Shown here one piece after another: positions 1 through 8,196 of a stretch of DNA of 32,522 bases. This DNA comes from Labrys sp. WJW (lineage in GTDB: Bacteria > Pseudomonadota > Alphaproteobacteria > Rhizobiales > Labraceae), in the NCBI RefSeq assembly GCF_001676615.1, contig NZ_LYXZ01000065.1, forward strand, positions 1-32,522, in the 5' to 3' direction. The translations under genes and the position numbers were made by a program. Each line of letters starts with the position of its first letter. The first letter of the stretch is position 1. The notes under the pieces are model-generated. The model worked only from the letters and a program-made list of their open reading frames with translations. It had not been told where the DNA came from and ran no database searches.

Positions 1-73
1 AGCTACTCACAATCCTCAATGCAATCATTCGCGATCAACAACCATGGCAAACCGCTTGACATCCAAGACAGTC

Positions 74-235
74 GCTCTCCCCGTAAGAACGGGGCGAGAG
101 GGCGCAAGCGTAGCAATTTTACATCAGGCCGCTCATCTCGTCCGCCGGTTGAGCGAGATGAAACCTGTCGGGTAAGAACGCGCCATTGAAGTCCCCTCGC
201 CCCGTTCTTACGGGGAGAGGATAGAGGTGAGGGGC
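74..235. repeat. Structured palindromic repeat, type A, copy 1
   Basis: Two inverted arms (74-101 and 193-220) are near-perfect reverse complements, and each arm is itself a hairpin built on CCCCGT-AAGA-ACGGGG. Between them is a third inverted repeat (CATCTCG at 134-140 with CGAGATG at 154-160). A second copy lies at 16666-16855 and shares the arms, the spacing and an internal stem of different sequence. The element fills most of the space downstream of recF. Reading frames through it are repeat-derived and I do not call them genes. Positions 1-73 show nothing recognisable. Confidence 0.85.
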
Positions 236-269
236 TACTCCACCGATCAAACTCCCCTCTGATCTCCAC

Positions 270-1394
270 TCAACCCTCGATCCGGCCCGGCGTGACCCGA
301 TAGATGGCAGCCCGGCCGGCGATCGCCTCGAAGGCGGAGGGATCGGCCCCGGTCAGCCAGACCTGCGCACCGAAGCTTTCGAGCCGGTCATAGAGGGCTG
401 CCCGCCGCATCGGATCGAGATGAGCGGCGACTTCGTCGAGCAGGACGATCGGCGTCATACCGGCGAGACGAGCGACCAGCCTGGCATGCGCCAGCACCAG
501 CCCGAGCAGCAGGGCCTTCTGCTCGCCGGTGGAGGCGCGCTCGGCAGCGATGCCCTTGGGGCCGTGCACGACGAGGAGATCGGTCAAATGCGGCCCATCG
601 AGCGTGCGGCCGGCGGCTCGATCCCGTGGGCGCCCCTCACGCAGGGTCTGGCGATAGCGCTCCTCCACGGCCAGCGCCGGCTCGTCCAGCACGGCATTCT
701 CGATGGCGCCGTCGAGGGCGATGCGGGCATGGGGGAAGGGCGAAGCGGGATCGATCTCCTCCTCGATCAGGCCGGCGAGACGGCGTACCGTATCAGCGCG
801 CGAGGCCGCCACCGCAATGGCGAGGTCGGCCACCTCATGCTCGGCGGCATCCAGCCAGCGCTGATCGGCCCTGGGATCCTCGAGCAGGCGGTTGCGCGAG
901 CGCAGCGCACGTTCGAGCGCGTTGACACGGGTGCCATGACCGGCATCGACAGCCAGCACCAGCCGGTCGAGGAAGCGCCGCCGTTCCCCGGCGGAGCCGG
1001 AGAACAGCCCGTCCATCGAAGGCGTCAGCCAGACCAGGCGCAGATGATCGGCAAAGCTTGCGGCCGAGGATACCGGCTGGCGGTCGACACGGTATTTGCG
1101 CGGACCGTTTTCGGGGCCTTCCAGCCCGGTGCCGAGCTGCGCCGGGCCGAGCGCGCCCTCGACCTCGGCCGCGACGGCGAAGCTGCCGGGCCCGTCCTCG
1201 CTGGCCATGTCCTCCAGATCCACCCTACGCAGGCCCTTGCCCTGGGTGAACAGCGAGATGGCCTCGAGTACATTGGTCTTGCCGGCGCCGTTCTGGCCGG
1301 TGAGCGCCACCATGCCGGCGTCGACGGCAAGATCGAGCCGCGGATAGGACCGGAACGAGGTGAGGATCAGGCGGGTGATGCGGGGCGAGATCAT
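270..1394 (-). CDS. recF: DNA replication and repair protein RecF
   Basis: RecF is a cytoplasmic SMC-like ATPase that acts with RecO and RecR to load RecA at gapped DNA. The 374-aa product has the usual family length. It carries a Walker A motif GQNGAGKT at residues 33-40, an ABC-type signature STGEQKALLLG near residue 290, and a Walker B segment IVLLDEVAAHLD in the C-terminal third. It lies 223 bp downstream of dnaN on the same strand, the common bacterial order, so cotranscription is likely. No strong Shine-Dalgarno sequence precedes the ATG; the bases just upstream belong to a solitary REP-like arm (1399-1417), so the immediate leader of recF is repeat DNA. Identification is firm. Confidence 0.96.
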   Translation of the reverse strand: MISPRITRLILTSFRSYPRLDLAVDAGMVALTGQNGAGKTNVLEAISLFTQGKGLRRVDLEDMASEDGPGSFAVAAEVEGALGPAQLGTGLEGPENGPRKYRVDRQPVSSAASFADHLRLVWLTPSMDGLFSGSAGERRRFLDRLVLAVDAGHGTRVNALERALRSRNRLLEDPRADQRWLDAAEHEVADLAIAVAASRADTVRRLAGLIEEEIDPASPFPHARIALDGAIENAVLDEPALAVEERYRQTLREGRPRDRAAGRTLDGPHLTDLLVVHGPKGIAAERASTGEQKALLLGLVLAHARLVARLAGMTPIVLLDEVAAHLDPMRRAALYDRLESFGAQVWLTGADPSAFEAIAGRAAIYRVTPGRIEG

Positions 1395-1452
1395 TCTTGG
1401 AGCGCGGACATCCTGCTCCCGGCGCTAACTTTGCAGGGACAAGCATGAAACA

Positions 1453-1534
1453 GGTGTGCCGATCTCCAGATCGGCATTGTTGGAACCGCCGTGCTCGCCA
1501 ACATGGCAGATGCCGATCTGGAGATCGGCACACC
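1453..1534. repeat. Bracketed REP-like palindrome, type F, in the recF-dnaN gap
   Basis: Arms 1453-1476 and 1511-1534 are perfect 24-bp inverted repeats separated by 34 bp. Each arm is itself a hairpin, GCCGATCT-CC-AGATCGGC. A lone related arm (GGAGCGCGGACATCCTG, 1399-1417) sits next to the recF start codon. The architecture matches the pairs at 10766-10842, 18727-18805 and 20478-20560, although the stem sequence differs. It lies in the transcribed spacer between dnaN and recF, so it would be present in the dnaN-recF mRNA and could act as a stabilising, attenuating or processing structure. That role is inference. Confidence 0.85.
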
Positions 1535-1617
1535 GCATTTCGAGCGCCATCGCCTGCAAGGCCGACGTCATGAATATCCACCACCTTCCCCGCTGCGCCG
1601 AGAAGGCAAATCGCAGA

Positions 1618-2736
1618 TTACACCCGCATCGGCATCAGAACGTAGAGGGCGGCAGCGCCCTCGCGGTCCTGCACCAGGGTCGGCGAGCCCGGATCGGCGA
1701 ATTTCAGCAGGGCGGTATCGCCGTCGAGCTGCGCGGCGATGTCGAGCAGATAGCGCGAGTTGAAGCCGATATCGAGCGGCGTAGCATCGTAGTCGACCTC
1801 GATCTCCTCGGTCGCCGTGCCGGAATCGGGGTTGGTAACGGTGAGGACGAGGCGCCTGTCGGCCAAGGAGAGCTTCACGGCGCGGCCGCGCTCGGAGGAG
1901 ATGGTCGAGACACGATCGACGGCGGCGGTGAAGTCGGCGCGCTCGACGATCAGGGCCTTGTCGTTGCCAACAGGGATGACACGGGCATAATCGGGGAAGG
2001 TGCCGTCGATCAGCTTGGAGGTCAGCACAACCGGGCCGATGGTGAAGCGGACCTTGACCTGGGACAGCTCGACCGAGACGATGGCCTCGGCATCCTCCAT
2101 CAGCTTCTGGATCTCGCCCACCGCCTTGCGCGGCAGGATCACGCCGGGCATGCCGTTGGAGCCCTCGGGCGCCGGTAATTCGACGCGGGCGAGACGATGG
2201 CCGTCCGTGGCCACGGCGCGGATGCGCGTCTCGCCCTCGACATCGAGCGTGTGGAGATAGATGCCGTTGAGATAATAGCGCGTCTCCTCGGTCGAGATCG
2301 CAAACTGGGTCTTCTCGATCAGCTTGCGCAGATCGGCAGCCTTGAGCTGGAAATTATGCGGGAACTCGCCCGCCGCCAGGTCCGGGAAGTCCGAAGGAGG
2401 CAGCGTCTGCAACGTGAAGCGCGAGCGGCCGGAGCGCACGATCAGCTGGGTCGCCTCCCCGCCCCCTTCCAGCGAAACCTGGGCGCCGTCGGGCAGCTTG
2501 CGGACGATGTCGTAGAGGGTATGCGCCGGCACCGTGGTGGCGCCGTCCATGGTGACGTCGGCAGGAGAAGACTCCACCACCTCCAGATCGAGGTCGGTCG
2601 CTTTCAACAGCAGGCTGGCGCCCTGAGCCTCGATCAGCACGTTGGACAGGATCGGGATGGTGTTGCGCCGCTCGACGACGCGGTGGACGTGGCCCAGCGA
2701 TTTGAGAAGGGCAGTCCGTTCGAGCGTAACCTTCAT
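1618..2736 (-). CDS. dnaN: DNA polymerase III beta sliding clamp
   Basis: DnaN is the ring-shaped processivity clamp of DNA polymerase III. The 372-aa product shows the three-domain family pattern with ETRYYLNGIYLH, ATDGHRLA and FPDYARVIP, and the C-terminal YVLMPMRV that closes the protein-binding cleft. The ATG at 2736 is chosen because it gives the canonical MKVTLERTALLKSL start and has AGGA eight bases upstream; an in-frame ATG at 2838 would add 34 residues unlike the family. recF follows. dnaA is not upstream: the next gene is a small membrane protein. The 224 bp between them hold no gene, and I saw no convincing DnaA boxes there. Confidence 0.96.
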   Translation of the reverse strand: MKVTLERTALLKSLGHVHRVVERRNTIPILSNVLIEAQGASLLLKATDLDLEVVESSPADVTMDGATTVPAHTLYDIVRKLPDGAQVSLEGGGEATQLIVRSGRSRFTLQTLPPSDFPDLAAGEFPHNFQLKAADLRKLIEKTQFAISTEETRYYLNGIYLHTLDVEGETRIRAVATDGHRLARVELPAPEGSNGMPGVILPRKAVGEIQKLMEDAEAIVSVELSQVKVRFTIGPVVLTSKLIDGTFPDYARVIPVGNDKALIVERADFTAAVDRVSTISSERGRAVKLSLADRRLVLTVTNPDSGTATEEIEVDYDATPLDIGFNSRYLLDIAAQLDGDTALLKFADPGSPTLVQDREGAAALYVLMPMRV

Positions 2737-2960
2737 GGAGTGCGTCCTGGCATAGCGACCCGCAAGCGGACCGAGCTGCCGCAAACGGTGGAAAAAGGGC
2801 GAAGACCATGCAATTTGCTCGGACGAAAGGCAAGCCATCCCGCAGCTTTTTCAGGGTTTTCCCGAACATGTCGGATGTGCGCCCGATCGGGATGCCGGGC
2901 GCCGTGCAGCCCGTTTCCGACAAGGACCGATCCGAACGTCTCCAAGCAGGAGGCTGCTCG

Positions 2961-3158
2961 TCACAGCGTCGGCGCCGGCTCCAGCAGCACCACCACGCGT
3001 TGCAGGATGGCGAGCACCGCGATGAGGATGATGAGAATACGCAGGATCTGCTTGAAGCGCCCATCCATGGGCAGGCGGTCGATCACATACATCAACAGCC
3101 AGCAGACGAGACCGATGACGACGATACCGATCAAAAGCGAGATCACACCAGACAGCAT
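2961..3158 (-). CDS. Small two-helix membrane protein (Thivi_2564-like)
   Basis: This 65-aa protein has two hydrophobic helices (about residues 5-26 and 37-58) joined by a short polar loop, IDRLPMDGRFKQIL. The loop motif PMDG-x-x-K-x-IL and the overall size recall the small inner-membrane family annotated as Thivi_2564-like, whose function is unknown. It has a plausible ribosome-binding site (GGGGA about eight bases before the ATG at 3158). It lies upstream of dnaN on the same strand with a 224-bp gap, so readthrough is possible but a separate promoter for dnaN is likely. The family link is from memory of the motif. Confidence 0.75.
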   Translation of the reverse strand: MLSGVISLLIGIVVIGLVCWLLMYVIDRLPMDGRFKQILRILIILIAVLAILQRVVVLLEPAPTL

Positions 3159-3233
3159 GCAGACATTCCCCGAGCGACCATGACAATCATGGTCGCTCAG
3201 TAACGCGAATGTCGGCCCCGGGGTTCCCGATCG

Positions 3234-3854
3234 TCAGGTCAGGGGGATCATCACCGCCTTGCGATAGGCCGGGCGCTCGGTCAGGCGCTCGTACCAGGCG
3301 GCGAGATGGGGCAGGTCCGGCCGCTCGATCGGCATGTTGAACCAGCCATAGGCGCTGCAGCCGAGCGGAATGTCGCCGATTCCGAACTTGTCGCCCGACA
3401 GATAGGGCTGGCCGGCGAGGGCCTTGTCGGCGATGGCCAGCAGGCGGCCGCAACTGTCGAGGCCCCGGGAGAGCTCGGTCTCGACCCGGTCCTGGGCGCT
3501 GCGGCGGACGACGTTCCAGAACACGTCACGGAAAGGACCGGCGATGGTCGAGGTCGTCCAGTCCATCCAGCGCTCGGCGGAAGCCTTGGCCTGGCGCGTT
3601 CCCGGCACCAGCCGGCGCTCCGCGTCCCCCTCGGCCAGATAGCGCACGATGGCATTGGATTCCCACAGCACGAAGCCGTCATCCTCGATGCAGGGCACCA
3701 GCCCGTTGGGATTGAGAGCGCGATAGGCGGGATCGTTGACCACCCCGAAAGCACCGCCCGCATCGATGCGCTCATAGGCGAGCCCGAGTTCCTCGGCGCA
3801 CCACAGCACCTTCTTCACATTGGAGGAATTGGTGCGGCCCCAGATCTTCAGCAT
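3234..3854 (-). CDS. Glutathione S-transferase family protein
   Basis: The 206-aa product has the GST fold: an N-terminal thioredoxin-like domain (about residues 1-80) with NPNGLVPCIEDDG, where the cis-Pro loop contacts glutathione, then ESNAIVRYLA, the Glu-Ser pair that binds the gamma-glutamyl group, followed by an all-helical C-terminal domain. It probably conjugates or reduces small electrophiles in the cytoplasm; the substrate cannot be told. The start at 3854 (MLKIWGRTNSSNVKK) has AAGGA seven bases upstream. A longer frame reaching 3992 runs into a palindromic repeat and is not real. It stands alone between trpS and the small membrane protein, all on the minus strand. Confidence 0.9.
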   Translation of the reverse strand: MLKIWGRTNSSNVKKVLWCAEELGLAYERIDAGGAFGVVNDPAYRALNPNGLVPCIEDDGFVLWESNAIVRYLAEGDAERRLVPGTRQAKASAERWMDWTTSTIAGPFRDVFWNVVRRSAQDRVETELSRGLDSCGRLLAIADKALAGQPYLSGDKFGIGDIPLGCSAYGWFNMPIERPDLPHLAAWYERLTERPAYRKAVMIPLT

Positions 3855-3896
3855 GTCGGTTCCTTCCACAGAGCGTTGAGGTTCACCCGCCCGACC

Positions 3897-3994
3897 TTTG
3901 TCATTGCCGGGCTTGACCCGGCAATCCGGCTCTTCCCGCCATACATCAAAGACGGGCTCCCTGGATGCCCGGGTCAAGCCCGGGCATGACAAAG
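3897..3994. repeat. Rhizobial palindromic repeat, type C, copy 1
   Basis: The element begins TTTGTCATTGCCGGGCTTGA and ends with the inverted counterpart GTCAAGCCCGGGCATGACAAA. Each half holds an internal stem (GCCGGG-CTTGA-CCCGGC and CCCGGG-TCAAG-CCCGGG). A second copy lies at 28367-28459. It fills the gap between trpS and the downstream GST gene and extends the GST reading frame upstream artefactually. Elements of this kind are common between genes in alphaproteobacteria. Confidence 0.88.
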
Positions 3995-4045
3995 CAAGCG
4001 CTTGAGTTATTTCGGAACGAGGTTAGATCCTTCCCTGACGCCGCC

Positions 4046-5086
4046 TCACTTCGCCCGGATGAAGCCGACGATATCCTTGACCGATGCCATGATCGGGGCG
4101 GCGATCGCCCGCGCCCGGTCCGAGCCCTCGGCCAGCACCGCGTCGATATGGCCGGGATCGGCCATCAGGCGCTTCATCTCGGCAGTGATCGGCGAGATCT
4201 TGGCAACGGTGAGATCGGCGAGCGCCGTCTTGAAGGTCGAGAACTGGCCACCGCCGAACTCGGAGAGAACCTCCGCCACCGTGCGGCCGGACAACGCTGC
4301 GAAGATCGAGACCAGATTGTCGGCCTCGGGGCGCCCCTTCAGCCCCTCCTCCTCGCTCGGCAGCGGCTCGGGATCGGTGCGGGCCTTGCGGATCTTGGCG
4401 GCGATCGTCTCGGCATCGTCGGTCATGTTGATGCGCGACAGATCGGAGGGATCCGACTTCGACATCTTCTTGGAACCGTCGCGCAGGCTCATCACGCGCG
4501 TGGCCGCGCCCTGGATCAAGGGTTCGGGCAGCGGGAAGAAACCGCCCTCGAAGCCGTTGGCCGCGATGGAATCGCCGAAATCATTGTTGAACTTGGCCGC
4601 GATGTCGCGGGCGAGCTCCAGATGCTGCTTCTGGTCCTCGCCGACGGGCACGTGTGTGGCACGGTAGACCAGGATGTCGGCGGCCATCAGCGTGGGATAG
4701 GCGAACAGGCCCACCGAGGCCGCCTCCTTGTCCTTGCCGGCCTTCTCCTTGAACTGGGTCATGCGGTTGAGCCAGCCCATGCGCGCCACGCAATTGAACA
4801 CCCAGGCGAGCTCGGCATGCTCGGCCACCTGGCTCTGGTTGAAGACGATATGGGCCTTCGGGTCGATCCCCGCGGCCAGGAAGGCGGCCGTGACTTCGCG
4901 GATGGCACTCGCCAGGCTCTTGGGATCCTGCCACAACGTGATGGCATGCTGATCCACCACGCAATAGATGCATTGATGGCTCTTCTGCATCTCGACGAAG
5001 CGCTGGATCGCGCCGAGATAATTGCCCAGATGCAGGTTGCCGGTCGGCTGAACGCCCGAAAAGACGCGTTCCACGAACTTCGTCAT
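4046..5086 (-). CDS. trpS: Tryptophanyl-tRNA synthetase
   Basis: TrpRS charges tRNA-Trp with tryptophan using ATP. The 346-aa class I enzyme has the HIGH-type signature PTGNLHLGN at residues 14-22 and the KMSKS loop at 207-211, preceded by the expected GxVPVGEDQKQHLELARD-like region (VPVGEDQKQH near 147). Length and motifs fit bacterial TrpS. The ATG at 5086 gives MTKFVERVFSGVQPTG, the usual N-terminus; the Shine-Dalgarno sequence is weak. Upstream is a divergent DUF4166 gene, with two strong hairpins in the 265-bp gap. Downstream is a type C repeat, with no separate U-rich terminator seen. Confidence 0.96.
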   Translation of the reverse strand: MTKFVERVFSGVQPTGNLHLGNYLGAIQRFVEMQKSHQCIYCVVDQHAITLWQDPKSLASAIREVTAAFLAAGIDPKAHIVFNQSQVAEHAELAWVFNCVARMGWLNRMTQFKEKAGKDKEAASVGLFAYPTLMAADILVYRATHVPVGEDQKQHLELARDIAAKFNNDFGDSIAANGFEGGFFPLPEPLIQGAATRVMSLRDGSKKMSKSDPSDLSRINMTDDAETIAAKIRKARTDPEPLPSEEEGLKGRPEADNLVSIFAALSGRTVAEVLSEFGGGQFSTFKTALADLTVAKISPITAEMKRLMADPGHIDAVLAEGSDRARAIAAPIMASVKDIVGFIRAK

Positions 5087-5114
5087 GGCCAGAGGATTCC
5101 ATATTGTCCAGGCA

Positions 5115-5224
5115 GCTTGTTCTTGATCGAGCCACGGGCGCGATCAAGAACAAGCCGCAAGATATCGAACATGTGCACGATTTTCCGGCGAAGCCCGCCC
5201 GCGGGTCTCGCCGGAAAATCGTGC
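5115..5224. repeat. Two adjacent perfect hairpins between trpS and the divergent gene
   Basis: The first is a 15-bp perfect inverted repeat (5115-5129 with 5141-5155, 11-base loop). The second is a 17-bp perfect inverted repeat (5175-5191 with 5208-5224, 16-base GC-rich loop). The stems, GCTTGTTCTTGATCG and GCACGATTTTCCGGCGA, are unrelated in sequence to each other. Neither is followed by a U-tract, so a terminator role is unlikely. They lie in the trpS 5' region, between divergent genes, and resemble composite intergenic repeats. The remaining 127 bp before the GTG at 5352 show nothing clear. Confidence 0.8.
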
Positions 5225-5351
5225 TTAGGCTAGCGCTTATGGCGGGCGCTGGCGCAAGACGCAAGTGCGGCCATCCGCTCCGGCACCGGTGCAGGGCTCC
5301 ATCTTGCCGGTTCCGGCCACTGCCTGTACGCATGCAGGGCTGGAGTAGCCC

Positions 5352-7052
5352 GTGACCGCATCCCCCTCCTCCCTGCGCGTGCTGATCGTCGGCGGCTACG
5401 GCATCTTTGGCGGGCGGCTGGCGGAATTGCTGGCCGACGAACCCCGCCTCACCCTCATCATCGCCGGGCGTTCGCTCGCCAAGGCGGAATTCTTCTGCGC
5501 CAGCCGTCCGGTGCGGGCCCGCCTGTTTCCAGCCGAGTTCGACCGCAACCAGCCGCTCCAGCCGCAACTGCAGGCCCTGAAGGCAGACATCGTCGTCGAT
5601 GCCAGCGGTCCTTTCCAGGGTTATGGCAAGCAGCCCTATCGCCTGATCGAGGCCGCGATCGCCCATGGGGCCGACTATTTCGATTTCTCGGACGGGGCCG
5701 CTTTCGTGCAGGGCGTAACCCGCCTCGACGCGGCAGCCCGGGAGCGCGGCGTCGCCATCCTGTCGGGCGTGAGCAGCTTTCCCGTCCTGACCGCCGCAGT
5801 CGTCAGGCATCTCGCCGGCGCCTTTGCGCGCATCGACACCATCCGCGCCGGCATCGCCCCCTCGCCGCATGCGGTCGTCGGCGAGAACGTGCTCAGGGCC
5901 ATCGCTGGATATGCCGGCCAGGCCGTGCCGGCCCGGCGGCAGGGCCAGACCCTGCTGGTGCATCCCCTCACCGAGACCCGCCGCTTCACCATCGCCCCGC
6001 CAGGCAAACTGCCGCTGCCGAATACGCTGTTCTCCCTGGTGGAGGTGCCCGATCTCCTGCTGCTCGCCGGCCTTTGGCCGGGCGTACGCTCGGTCTGGGT
6101 CGGCGCCGGGCCGCGCCCGGAGATCCTGCATCGCTGCCTGATCGGGCTGAGCCTGCTGGTGCGCTGGAAAATGCTGCCCTCTCTCGCGCCGCTCGCCGGC
6201 CTGTTCCTCAGGGTGAACCGCATCCTGCGCTGGGGTCCCCATCGCGGCGGCATGATCGTCGAGGTCGAGGGCGCGGGACATCGCGGCGAAAGGCTGGTCC
6301 GCAGCTGGCATCTGAGCGCCGAGGGCGACGACGGCCCCTATATCCCGGCGATGGCGATCGGGGCCCTGATCCGCCAGCGCCTCGAAGGCATCAGGCCGGA
6401 ACCGGGCGCCCGTCCCGCAACGGGGGCGCTCACCTTGGCCGACTATGATCGCGTCTTCGCCGGCCGGCCCTTCGCCCATGGCACGCGTGAGGTCACGGCC
6501 GAAGCGAGCCAGCCGCTCTATCCAGGCATTCTGGGCTCTGCCTATGCGAGCCTGCCACCGGCCATCCAAGCCCTGCATCAGCACGAAACCAGCCATGCGG
6601 CCTCCGGCCGCGCCAGCGTCGAGCGCGGCAAGGGGTTGTTGTCGCGTCTGGTCGGCGCCCTCGTCGGCTTCCCCGAGGCCGGTGCGGATGTTCCGGTGCG
6701 CGTATCGTTCGAGATCGAAAACAAGCGGGAAGTGTGGACGCGGGACTTTGCAGGGCGCCGCTTCCGTTCGGTCCAGACCGCCGGCCGCGGCCGCAATGCC
6801 TGCCTGGTCGACGAGCGCTTCGGGCCATTCAGCTTCGGGCTTGCCCTCCTCGCCGGAGACGGCAGGCTCAAGCTCGTCATACGCAACTGGCGCTTCCTCG
6901 GCCTGAGGCTGCCACGTTTCCTCGCCCCCTCCGGCGACAGTTTCGAAAGCGCCGAGGACGGACGATTCAACTTCCATGTCGAGATCGCCCATCCCCTGCT
7001 CGGCCTGATCGTGCGCTACAAGGGCTGGCTGGTGGCGGAAACGCGGCGTTGA
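5352..7052 (+). CDS. Saccharopine dehydrogenase-like oxidoreductase with C-terminal DUF4166
   Basis: This 566-aa protein opens with a Rossmann dinucleotide-binding segment, VLIVGGYGIFGGRLAELL (residues 10-27), and continues as a saccharopine dehydrogenase NADP-binding-type domain with VVDASGPFQGYG and YFDFSDG. Residues from about 395 to 560 resemble DUF4166 (LYPGILGSAYASLPPAIQAL onward, then EVWTRDFAGRRFRS). This two-domain arrangement is known in proteobacteria but its reaction is not established; an NAD(P)-dependent reductase acting on a hydrophobic or membrane-associated substrate is a guess. The GTG start at 5352 is supported by GGAG six bases upstream. It stands alone, divergent from trpS. 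Confidence 0.82.
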   Translation: MTASPSSLRVLIVGGYGIFGGRLAELLADEPRLTLIIAGRSLAKAEFFCASRPVRARLFPAEFDRNQPLQPQLQALKADIVVDASGPFQGYGKQPYRLIEAAIAHGADYFDFSDGAAFVQGVTRLDAAARERGVAILSGVSSFPVLTAAVVRHLAGAFARIDTIRAGIAPSPHAVVGENVLRAIAGYAGQAVPARRQGQTLLVHPLTETRRFTIAPPGKLPLPNTLFSLVEVPDLLLLAGLWPGVRSVWVGAGPRPEILHRCLIGLSLLVRWKMLPSLAPLAGLFLRVNRILRWGPHRGGMIVEVEGAGHRGERLVRSWHLSAEGDDGPYIPAMAIGALIRQRLEGIRPEPGARPATGALTLADYDRVFAGRPFAHGTREVTAEASQPLYPGILGSAYASLPPAIQALHQHETSHAASGRASVERGKGLLSRLVGALVGFPEAGADVPVRVSFEIENKREVWTRDFAGRRFRSVQTAGRGRNACLVDERFGPFSFGLALLAGDGRLKLVIRNWRFLGLRLPRFLAPSGDSFESAEDGRFNFHVEIAHPLLGLIVRYKGWLVAETRR

Positions 7053-7083
7053 TCACCAGCCGGCTGCTTGCCTCGCACCGGGA

Positions 7084-7341
7084 TCACATCGCCTTCATGG
7101 CCTTGTGGTGCTTTTTCATCATCTTCTTCTTGGCCATCTTCTTCATCGGCTTCTTCATTGTGTCGCCCTTCATGGCATCACCCTTCATGGCCTCGCCCTG
7201 CATTGCATTCGGTTTCATCGTTTGCGATTGCATCGTGTTCGTCTGCGGCATCGCGTCCTGGGCCTGCGCCAAGGGGGCGGCGGCGACAGCGAGCCCCAGG
7301 CCCAGCAAGCCTGCAGAGGCGAGTTTGGCAATACGATCCAT
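7084..7341 (-). CDS. Secreted Met/Lys-rich MxKDx-type pentapeptide-repeat protein
   Basis: The 85-aa product starts with a clear signal peptide (MDRIAKLASAGLLGLGLAV, cleavage likely after AQA near residue 28). The mature part is low-complexity: Met recurs every four to five residues (NAMQGEAMKGDAMKGDTM), then a Lys/His/Met-rich tail (KKPMKKMAKKKMMKKHHKAM). This matches the pattern of the MxKDx pentapeptide-repeat family. The function is unknown; Met and His density suggests metal, perhaps copper, binding, which is inference only. AAAGGA stands about seven bases before the ATG. It is followed only 31 bp on by the end of the convergent DUF4166 gene, and lies 90 bp from the DUF1223 gene on the same strand. 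Confidence 0.8.
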   Translation of the reverse strand: MDRIAKLASAGLLGLGLAVAAAPLAQAQDAMPQTNTMQSQTMKPNAMQGEAMKGDAMKGDTMKKPMKKMAKKKMMKKHHKAMKAM

Positions 7342-7431
7342 GATCCGTTCCTTTCTATGATTGCGCCTCGGCGCAGGGAAAGCCGGACGAGCCGTCCGGC
7401 GGGTCGAAGAGTTGTGACGGTTCGAGGTTCC

Positions 7432-8157
7432 TCAGTCGGTCGCGGCAGCCTGGATGGCACCGCCATCCGGCGCCTGCAGCAGGACGGCCGTGCGCAGGCC
7501 GGCCGGCGCCCGTGCGATCGGCAGGTCGAGTGCCTCGCCCTTCCAATGTCCGAGCCGGACCAGATCGTGCACGACATTCTTGTGAGCCAGGGTGCGGCCG
7601 GCATTCTCGCCGGCGCGCACCGGCACCTCGACCTGCCTCGGGTCATAGCGCACCAGCCAGATGTCGAGGCTGGCCGGGGACGAGCGCTGGCCACCGATGA
7701 CGACATGGCCGCCCGAGACGGCCAGGCTCGGACCCGCTTGCGGCCCAGCCGCGCCCGCGATCGCCGCATCCACCTCGGTCAGCTCGTTGCCGACCAGGGA
7801 CATCCGGCCATTCACCACCATCTGCGGGGTGAAGGGACCGCTCTGTCCGAGGGGCTTCTCATAGGCGACCTGGCGCTGGGTGTAATCGGGGCGCGCGAAG
7901 ACATCCTTCCAGCCCAGCCGATCCCAATAGGTGACGCCGAAGCTCAGGGCCAGCACGCCGGGCCGCCGGCTGATCGTGGCCAGATTGGCATTGGCCGGCG
8001 GGCAGGATGAACAGCCCTGGCTGGTGAAGAGCTCCACCACGGTGAGCCGCTCTGCCTGAGCCGGCGCGGCACTCCCGAGCAGCGGCAGGACCAGGCCCAA
8101 TCCCAGCAGAGCCAGCCGTGACAGGCCGGCACCCGGCCTCTTTGTCGATGCCCTCAT
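7432..8157 (-). CDS. Secreted DUF1223 (thioredoxin-fold) protein
   Basis: The protein has a signal peptide ending near AAPAQA, then the DUF1223 hallmark VVELFTSQGCSSCPPAN with a CxxC pair at residues 49 and 52, and later YWDRLGWKD and TPQMVVNGR. DUF1223 proteins are exported and adopt a thioredoxin-like fold; the physiological substrate is not known. I chose the ATG at 8157 (241 aa), which has GAGG about nine bases upstream; an ATG at 8169 is the alternative. The open frame runs on to 8292, but that extension is inside a type B repeat and is not coding. It lies 90 bp upstream of the MxKDx gene and may share an envelope role with it. Confidence 0.88.
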   Translation of the reverse strand: MRASTKRPGAGLSRLALLGLGLVLPLLGSAAPAQAERLTVVELFTSQGCSSCPPANANLATISRRPGVLALSFGVTYWDRLGWKDVFARPDYTQRQVAYEKPLGQSGPFTPQMVVNGRMSLVGNELTEVDAAIAGAAGPQAGPSLAVSGGHVVIGGQRSSPASLDIWLVRYDPRQVEVPVRAGENAGRTLAHKNVVHDLVRLGHWKGEALDLPIARAPAGLRTAVLLQAPDGGAIQAAATD

Positions 8158-8196
8158 CGATAGCCTCATCAGTATTCGACCCGAGTGAGGTCGCTT

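Noticed and set aside
3..269. Small minus-strand frame at the left edge
   Set aside because: It is encoded almost entirely by the type A repeat; the same peptide pieces arise from the copy at 16666-16855.
420..1448. Plus-strand open frame opposite recF
   Set aside because: It is antisense to recF, has no recognisable domain, and runs into a palindromic repeat.
2737..2960. Replication origin or DnaA-box cluster upstream of dnaN
   Set aside because: No TTATCCACA-like boxes or AT-rich unwinding region were seen, and dnaA is not here.
4581..6992. Very long open frame (about 800 codons) on the minus strand over trpS and the DUF4166 gene
   Set aside because: It overlaps trpS in another frame and is antisense to a well-supported gene; its translation is low-complexity with no family motif. 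It is a high-GC shadow.
7405..7435. Possible tRNA T-arm (GGTTCGAGGTTCC)
   Set aside because: No matching acceptor, D or anticodon stems flank it.
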